A stretch of DNA of 64,000 nt from Akebia trifoliata (Eukaryota > Streptophyta > Magnoliopsida > Ranunculales > Lardizabalaceae). Under the pieces are notes generated by a model. The model did not search any database and was not told the origin of the DNA. It saw nothing but the letters and a program-made list of their open reading frames with translations. This document shows, one piece after another, positions 58,401-64,000 of this stretch; positions within the stretch are counted from its first letter, which is position 1, and every line of letters begins with the position of its first letter. The translations under genes and the position numbers were made by a program. The stretch spans positions 41,396,826-41,460,825 of the forward strand of contig CM030714.1 in NCBI GenBank assembly GCA_017979445.1, given 5' to 3'.

Positions 58401-58562
58401 GGAATGATAACGTTCTACGTACCATCAAGGAATAGGAGAGGTGATGATGGAGTTGTGGTGCCTATTACTTTGGAGGAGCCCACGATGGAAAGGTTCCTAG
58501 TGGAGATAGAAAGAATGACCACAGAACCAGCTAAGGTTGAGGACCACCCTAGTTATTGGTGA
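55467..58562 (+). CDS. BEBT: BAHD acyltransferase, benzyl alcohol O-benzoyltransferase (HSR201/BEBT) type, copy 3, C-terminally truncated
   Basis: Two exons: 55467-55913 (149 codons, TTCAG|GTAACT) and 57648-58562 (TATATAG|GTG); product 453 residues. The ATG at 55467 ([19 protein letters not shown]) was chosen by alignment with copies 1 and 2; an in-frame ATG at 55392 would add 25 residues that lie only 7 bases after the TATA box. The motif is HTMCD (His166, Asp170), with Cys where copies 1 and 2 have Ser. DFGWG is at 383-387. The last residues are DHPSYW: compared with the relic at 46.9 kb, a deletion of about 35 bases has removed the old end (SSL plus stop) and the frame now stops in former 3' UTR. 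The acceptor ATATAG has a poor pyrimidine tract. The catalytic core looks intact. Confidence 0.86.
55914..57647 (+). other. Intron of BEBT copy 3
   Basis: 1,734 bases, GT...AG. Contains an R1 relic (about 56335-56545), a long hairpin (56728-56945), and an AAT microsatellite (about 57413-57455). No coding sequence. Confidence 0.7.
56728..56945. repeat. Hairpin MITE in the BEBT copy 3 intron
   Basis: Left 'cacatggcatactcaaaata' with CTCTCCTGACATGG pairs with 'agagagtattttgagtatg' and 'catgtaagtaag'. The centre holds 'aaatctttttgcctcggg' opposite 'cccaaagcaaatagatct'. Half-copies are at about 23120-23190 and 23885-23985. Confidence 0.65.
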
Positions 58563-58650
58563 TGAGTGACTTTCCTGTAATTTTCCTGCATTAAAGGTTG
58601 CGAATTGAAATGTCTAGTTTGGTGTGTTTGATTGGTTATGTCCATAGTAA
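58563..58650 (+). other. 3' flank of BEBT copy 3
   Basis: The phrases 'tgtaattttcctgcattaaa' and 'gaattgaaatgtctagtttg' match the two 3'-UTR relics at 42.0 and 47.1 kb. It is followed by an A-run and then dynamin-derived sequence. Confidence 0.6.
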
Positions 58651-59664
58651 AAAAAAAAAAAAAATCAATACTCGCCGATGAACATTAAAGAGTGCTACAT
58701 CGTACACCACGTGTGAATATTATTAGTCAATGTGTACAATGCTCCATTGTGAGAATACGACTAATCTTCTCATTCAAGGTGGAACCTAATCCTATTTCCA
58801 ATCTCTTACTCTCAATGTTTGTTTGAATGACATTAATGCCACCACTAGTGCCCATGGTTTTTAAATTCGTCCAAGACCGACGCGTATCGCTCGAGTTAAC
58901 TCGGTATTGGAATTGAACGAGACCAACTCACAAAGTCATTTTTTTAACCGAGTTTTACATCTCACGTACAATTTTTAGAATTATTTCACGAGATGTCTCA
59001 AACGTATCGGAAAACTCGTCCGAGACGACTCAATATCGAAGCTGAACGAGACGAGACGTGATACTGAGTTTAAAAACCATGCTAGTACCGTACTAAACAT
59101 TTTACTTAGGCATTATACAACGACCAAGCCTCCAATTCTTCCCAAATAACTCTTCTTTCTTTCTTTTGTTAGTACTATTTGCTTTTCAAAAAATAATCAA
59201 TAAGAACAAAAATATCATAATTATATCCACAATTTAAAAAATCACCATATTTGCATCCTCATTTCTATACTCTCAACCTTTGAACAATTATCCATCATTC
59301 AGTTCTATAAAACATAGTTGGCCTTATCAATGTTTTAGAAAAACTTAGGCCTTATCAATGTTTTAGAAAAACGTACTTTTAAATTTGATTGGGATGCGTC
59401 AATCACATATCATTCCAAAAGCATACCCCCACTTTAGGGTGCATATGATTATATTCTTTTGTTATATATTTTCAATTAGTTTGAGTTTGTAATATTTTAT
59501 ATTTCTTTTCTTTTAAACTTTGTAGATTGTTGGGAAATTCTCAAATAGTTGAAGATGATTAGTTAGGTTTGGCGAACAAATGGTCCATAGTGTTGAAGGC
59601 ACAAGAGCTATAGGTTTGGAGCTTAGGCGTGAATTTGAGGATAAGTTTCTCCAACATATTGCAA
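58650..59664 (+). pseudogene. DRP2-type dynamin gene fragment, unit 3, fused to a BEBT exon-1 end
   Basis: Same unit as at 25430 and 42106, here with a MITE (58850-59081) in the intron part. The exon begins after TTTGTAG (ending 59525), reads IVEDD then shifts frame through a small deletion, and ends [12 protein letters not shown]. That is four to five residues further into dynamin than unit 1, after which it joins BEBT sequence at about 59665. Confidence 0.75.
58845..59086. mobile_element. MITE with CATGGTTTTTAAA ends and 5-bp target duplication, proven by empty sites
   Basis: The element 58850-59081 (232 bp) has the ends GCCCATGGTTTTTAAA and the complement of CATGGTTTTTAAACTC, flanked by CTAGT (58845-58849 and 59082-59086). 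The two paralogous units at about 25720 and 42350 read CACCACTAGTAC without interruption, so the empty site is visible. The body is rich in GAGACGA motifs. Confidence 0.8.
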
Positions 59665-60445
59665 TTGTAATTAACTGCCCTCTCTTGTTAGTCCAGGTGA
59701 TTAAGTACATTTGTTTTGCTTCAATTCCACATTAGAGGGAGACACACGTTTCGAAGCAAATGATGATTTTTATATGCTCTCTGACTTGACAGTTCACAGA
59801 ACCATAAATCTTTGTATTTGTGTATCCCGAAACAAAAGATATACGATTCTATGAAAGGAGTGTACAAAGAGCAAATAAAAAAGAACGTTAGATTATCACA
59901 ACTCAAAAAAAAAAAAAAAAAAAATGCTGAGCAACTTGAAATAGGGTGGATCCTTGAGTGATTTTTTTTTCTGTGAGCAAATACCAACATACGCTTGACA
60001 TGTAGCCAAAATGACGTAAGTAATAAGAGAGACCATTTCTCTCTCTTGTCCTAAGTGGAAAAATGAAATTTCCTTGTTAGAAGACTGTGTCATTCAAAAA
60101 TCATGATCGGATGCCACAGGGTTGTAGAGGATGAGATTCTATAAACTTAATAGAAAAAAAAAATTTAATATTATTTTTCACCATTGAATTTAAATGCTTG
60201 GTAGTCGTCCATTTTCAACCCCTTGGATCAAGGTCAAAAAAGTCCTTTTTCAGATTTTTTTTTGAATATAAATTTTTTTCATGAGATCTAGAAGGCTCTG
60301 GTGTTGGATTGCCAATGTGATAATCTATGTTGGCCTATCAACCTACTTTTAGATTTGAAATCTTAAAATTAAAATATTTAGGCAAAGAATCTTCCAGTAG
60401 GAGAGAGGTCAAGCTTATGTTGGTTTGTGAGCAAAACATCACTCT

Positions 60446-60710
60446 TGGATCCTATGTAGCTCATTTTTCTTGTGGTGCTTTTCCAAGGTTAGGAGAGCAC
60501 CACGTCAACAAGAAATTATACACCCACGGTTCAACATTGGTTAAAAATTGAAGGCTGGTGACCCTTTATTTTCAAACTCTTGGCATAATTCTTTTCATTA
60601 AATCAGATCTAGGCCCTTAACACTAGAGGGCTGTAGTGTTATTTTCTCTTTCCACTATGGATGAAGCGCTACAGGGAAAATTGGTTATAGAGGATTTGTT
60701 TCCCTTGAAA
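60446..60710. repeat. MITE with GGATCCTATGTAGC ends
   Basis: The left end TTGGATCCTATGTAGCTC through 'tcttgtggtgctttt' pairs with 'gaagcgctacagggaaaa' and the right end TATAGAGGATTTGTTTCC. Same family as 16023-16349. In the paralogous copy 2 intron only the left part is kept (about 29853). Confidence 0.5.
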
Positions 60711-60833
60711 TAACATTCGATGTGACACTTGAGTGTACAGAAAACCATAGATACTTTTCCTCCGATATATGTGAAGTACACTCATGGACAATCGATGGTT
60801 CTCTTTACACTTGAGTGCTACTTCAAGTGTTAT
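60709..60833. repeat. Short hairpin MITE
   Basis: AATAACATTCGATGTGACAC with 'ttgagtgtacagaaaacc' pairs with 'ggttctctttacacttgag' and CTTCAAGTGTTATT. It is absent from the paralogous place in the copy 2 intron, so it inserted after the duplication. Confidence 0.6.
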
Positions 60834-60944
60834 TTGGATTTTAACATAATTAGAATTTAATTGTATTAGAATCCTAATTAGTATTATTTGGAGTCACTGT
60901 AACAAGGTTCTTTATTTAATTAAAACTACTTTAAAAAGGGAGTC

Positions 60945-61103
60945 GAGCTGAAGTGACCTCATATTGCACTTTTTAATGTGAAAGTGAATAAGAACCATAG
61001 ATGCTTTTTCACTCGTATCTCGACGAAAAGCATCTATGGTTGCATACATTCTCACATTAAGAAGTGTGATATAAGTTCCAGCTTGAGGTCACTTCAGCAT
61101 TAT
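60945..61103. repeat. Hairpin MITE family R2 (paralogue of 30082-30199)
   Basis: GAGCTGAAGTGACCTCATAT pairs with the right end CTTGAGGTCACTTCAGCATT. It is longer than its partner in the copy 2 intron, which has lost part of the centre and right arm. Confidence 0.65.
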
Positions 61104-61140
61104 TCTTAAAATTTTCCTTTTCTACATGAGTCGTGCTACC

Positions 61141-61298
61141 TTGACTTCATTGGAGACTGCATTCAACACTGTGCTAAAGTGGCAGTGCATAGAGAACCAT
61201 ATATTTCTTTCGTCGAGATATAATTAAGGAAAGGAATCTACTGTTATATTTGTACTGCCACGTCAGTATAGGGTTGAACGCAGTGCCCAATGAAGGCA
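61141..61298. repeat. Hairpin MITE (paralogue of 30258-30409)
   Basis: TTGACTTCATTGGAGACTGC pairs with GCAGTGCCCAATGAAGGCAA; the inner 'aaagtggcagtgcata' pairs with 'tactgccacgtcag'. Confidence 0.6.
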
Positions 61299-61356
61299 AT
61301 TCAACATTTACCTTTGTCCACACATGTTCTTTTGAATTGTCTCTCTTCATCTTCTA

Positions 61357-61360
<4 letters not shown>

Positions 61361-61390
<30 letters not shown>
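61361..61390 (+). repeat. CT microsatellite
   Basis: About 15 CT units. The paralogous position at about 30485 has only about five, so the tract expanded (or shrank) after the duplication. Confidence 0.85.
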
Positions 61391-61393
<3 letters not shown>

Positions 61394-61652
61394 GAGTGCA
61401 CACATTAAAATTAGAACGTTGATCCATCAAAACAAGTGATCTTTTTTGGCAATCTTTCTACTATTTACATCTATTTTTTGGGCACACATCAAATTGTTTT
61501 TCCTCAATTTTTGGTTGCAAAAAACTAGAGAAATTATAGTTGATCAACTTGGGTTGTTTTATCTTGGGGGGTGTAGCATGAACCCTTACATGGGTACAAT
61601 GTGATTATTTACCAAATACTTGACGAAAAATCATAACAATTCATCTAACTTG

Positions 61653-62156
61653 CACTACTTCTCTCCAAAATCACCTCAACCCATACCCTACCCTAACCTA
61701 ACCTATCCCCATCATCATCACCCACATCACAACCCATATCCTACATACCCTAACCTATCCTCATTCTCTAATACCATCAATCACCCACATCATCACCCAT
61801 ATCTCCTACATCTCAACCCATCACTTTCCCTTAAAACACTCCAATAAAATCATCTCAACTCATACCCCCCCATCATCATCACCAAACTAACTCATATTCT
61901 TCTCTCTAATCAAACAACTACCATCACCAATCAACATACCCCATCACCTCACTCTCTCATCATATTTGCCACATGTCTTCATACCCTTAATCCTCCCAAA
62001 AATCAATCTACCAACCTCTTACATAATCCATTCTTTTAAATCTAAACACCTCACCTCTTCAACCAACCTAACACTCATTTTCCAAATAACTCCCTTACAC
62101 CCCCATTCTCCCATCAACCATCACTTATCTCACCCCACCAAACACTCTACTTAAAT
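61653..62156 (+). repeat. G-depleted, C/A/T-only low-complexity stretch
   Basis: Only two G residues occur in 504 bases (61968 and 61975), and 61653-61967 has none. The composition is C-, A- and T-rich with loose 'catcatcaccca' and 'ccctaaccta' phrases but no fixed period. It lies upstream of the TATA box of the Gypsy LTR. Confidence 0.9.
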
Positions 62157-63762
62157 GGATTTGGGTAGGATGCAAATCATTTGGATCTAAACATTACCCT
62201 TTTCCACTCATTACATAATTACCCTTACTTTCCTTCTAAATTTCATACCCTTCCCTTCTAAAACCAATGCCATTATCCATTCTCCTAACCTTTCACCCCA
62301 TTATACCCCTAAACACCCTCCAAGCATCTATAAATACCCTCTTCTTATTCCCAAAAATGGTTAACTACTATTACCAAGTCTCACATAAAAAAAATATATT
62401 CACTCAATCTATTATCTACTCATCTCTTCTCTATTCTCACATCAACCTTCCAAAAAAAGAAAAAAATATTCTCTCACATTTACTAAGGACCTTAGAAGAC
62501 ATTGAAGAAGAAGAAGAAGGAAAGCAAGGAAAGAAAAGATGAAGCATCAAGGTGGGTGCAACAAAATACCTCCCTCTCTCTCTACCCTCTCCTCCTCCCT
62601 CTTCTATCATCCCCTCTTCTCTTCATGTTGTTTTAGATGGACTTAGGATGAATGGTTTTCAAGGTTTAGGTCTATTAGGATCATATTCATCAATGATTTG
62701 ATCCTATGATCAAGCCGAAAGTAAACCTCTATGTAGGGTACAAATACACACACGTGACACCTTATTTTCTATTTTTTAATCAAAATGACCGAGTTCTTTG
62801 AGGTTACCGCCACTTGGCAGAGAGAAAAGGGTGCCTAACACCTTCCCTTTTCTCCAACCGAATCGTTTACCCCGAATCTTAAGGTTTGATTAGTCCTTAT
62901 CCATCGTGAGTCACTACGTGCCAAAAATGTCACTTTTTAGAAAAATGTACATCGGGTGACCATTCACACCCACTTACAAAATGAATGGTGGTGACTCCAA
63001 TCCTTAGTAGATATGGCCATTGTAATGGCGAAAATCACGTATCTACAGCTGGCGACTCTGCTGGGGAATCATGGTTCATCCCTCGTGACAACTTGGTTAT
63101 TTTGGAAAAAAAAACACATATTTTTATTTTACTAACATTGTTTGTTTGTCTCCTATGGATTTTTTCACAAGATCAAATTGTAATATTTACTTATTTTTGT
63201 TGCTTTTATTACATGTTTGTAAGGGAGTCGATGAAAAAGAAATGAAAAATATTATTGCACGAGCATAGCCTACTTCACAAGCCACCCCACCCTCAATATA
63301 TTTAGCCCCGATGTTTAGTAGTTCTACGGGTTGAGATCGTTATTTCAAGTGTCGGGGATGAATATATTAAATTCGATCACCAACCAACGACGTGCGTACT
63401 CCGGTATGCATCGAGGTTTAAAAATCGGGTAGTCGTGAAACCACCTACTAAGCCGCATGCATGTGCCCGATTAGACAATGCTAGGACACAAGTCTTCAAT
63501 GTTACATCGACCCCCAAGCAAGGTTGTACAAGTTGTATTCGGGCCTCGAAGCCCAAGTTGTAAGCCCAAAAAGGCACACGTAGATCATAGGTTATTTATT
63601 TTCGTTTTCTTTCCATCTCCCTTTAGGTAAAGGGGAGGAATGCATCACATTCATGTTCAGAAAAAAAAACAGTGAAGAAGGGGAGCAAAACAGGGAGGGA
63701 CATTTAATACAGTGTCCAGAAGTCAGTTTCTATGTGTTACAGAGTCTGGATTTCTTTTTGGT

Positions 63763-63980
63763 CCGTATTTGTAAGACGGTTGGAAGAACATATGCATCAT
63801 CCGTGTTGGAAGTACGGTTGGAACAGTGAATATCCTCATCCGTGTTTTGAACACGGTTGACGCAGTGGATATCCTCATCCGTATTTTGAGCATGGGTAAA
63901 ATAGTGAGTCTCTTATCCGTGCCCAAAACATGGATAACAGAAGGATAATTACATCCGTGCCACTAATATGGACCAGTGAA
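63763..63980 (+). repeat. Tandem array of six 38-39-bp hairpin units in the Gypsy leader
   Basis: Units start at CCGT at 63763, 63801, 63840, 63879, 63917 and 63955. Each opens with a small stem-loop, for example CCGTGTTTTGAACACGG in unit 3, CCGTATTTGTAAGACGG in unit 1 and CCGTGTTGGAAGTACGG in unit 2, followed by a linker with 'acagtgaatatcctcat' or a variant. Units 4 to 6 have G-U or mismatched stems. No coding sense on either strand. Confidence 0.8.
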
Positions 63981-64000
63981 TTCGAGCCCACAAAATGAAT

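Larger units (their letters stand above)
59667..61634 (+). pseudogene. BEBT relic: end of exon 1 plus first part of the intron (copy-2 type)
   Basis: 59667-59696 reads [10 protein letters not shown] in frame, followed by GTGATTAAGTACAT, matching 28259-28303 of copy 2. The next 190 bases match the start of the copy 2 intron, then a different roughly 170-base stretch with a poly-A run intervenes (59890-60060). From 60060 to 61634 the sequence follows 29464-30740 of that intron, including its R1 and R2 hairpins. Exon 2 and most of exon 1 are absent. Confidence 0.75.
61635..64000 (+). mobile_element. 5' LTR and leader of a Tat/Ogre-like Gypsy retrotransposon (runs off the window)
   Basis: Paralogy with the copy 2 intron stops at 61634, marking the left border, though the expected TG start is not visible. 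The LTR has a TATA box (TATAAATA, 62329-62336) and the 3' phrases 'gggtgcctaacaccttccc' and 'ggtggtgactccaatcc', and ends ATCTACA at about 63047. The primer binding site TGGCGACTCTGCTGGGGA follows (63050-63067); this string suits tRNA-Arg priming as in Tat/Ogre elements. From 63068 the untranslated leader continues, with a tandem hairpin array from 63763. No gag is reached. Confidence 0.7.

Noticed and set aside
61620..62154. Open frames of 62-75 residues in the G-poor stretch
   Set aside because: Lack of G removes TAG and TGA stops, so open frames are expected by composition; the His/Pro/Asn-rich peptides look like no protein.
63763..63980. CRISPR-like array
   Set aside because: Units are contiguous with diverged hairpins and no unique spacers, in a plant retrotransposon leader.

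Overview
This is a nuclear genomic window from a flowering plant, most likely a eudicot. The DNA is AT-rich and intron-bearing, and it is full of LTR retrotransposons, LINEs and hairpin MITEs. The host genes are an EMB1270-type chloroplast PPR protein and a tandem array of BAHD acyltransferases of the benzyl alcohol O-benzoyltransferase (BEBT/HSR201) type. I see no bacterial, organellar or viral gene. The species cannot be named from the sequence.

Layout. Bases 1-1576 (minus strand) hold the 5' half of an EMB1270-like PPR gene that runs off the left edge. From 1.6 to 17.6 kb there is repeat-rich intergenic DNA: a small hAT element with an 8-bp target duplication, a decayed LINE carrying a nested MULE-type MITE, a probable SINE, a 393-bp segment present twice almost unchanged, and a 1.15-kb fold-back element. 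From 17.75 to 62 kb lies the BEBT-like array on the plus strand. It has three two-exon genes that look intact: copy 1 at 17754-20297, copy 2 at 27840-33707 and copy 3 at 55467-58562. It also has relics: an exon-2 tail at 46.8 kb, a 3'-UTR piece at 42.0 kb, and an exon-1 end plus intron at 59.67-61.63 kb. A captured dynamin (DRP2) exon was duplicated along with the array at 26.1, 42.7 and 59.5 kb. AHL and LRR-kinase exon fragments lie nearby. Between the copies sit a 3'-truncated Copia, a Gypsy solo LTR, a LINE piece, an LTR relic, and a complete but internally deleted Copia with matching target duplications. The right end, 61.6-64 kb, is the 5' LTR and leader of a Tat/Ogre-like Gypsy element that continues past the window.

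How the genes relate. BEBT-type enzymes transfer benzoyl from benzoyl-CoA to benzyl alcohol. Tobacco HSR201, of this group, is reported to be peroxisomal and needed for salicylic acid synthesis. The three copies share intron position and phase, the HXXXD and DFGWG motifs and a common TATA context, but differ at the C-terminus (SSL, SPL, and a truncated end), in promoter motifs and in intron size. This suggests divergence of location and control after duplication. The most unusual non-genic structures are a 315-base stretch without a single G in the right-hand Gypsy LTR region, six tandem hairpin units in its leader, and two kilobase-scale palindromes, one of them directly upstream of BEBT copy 3.
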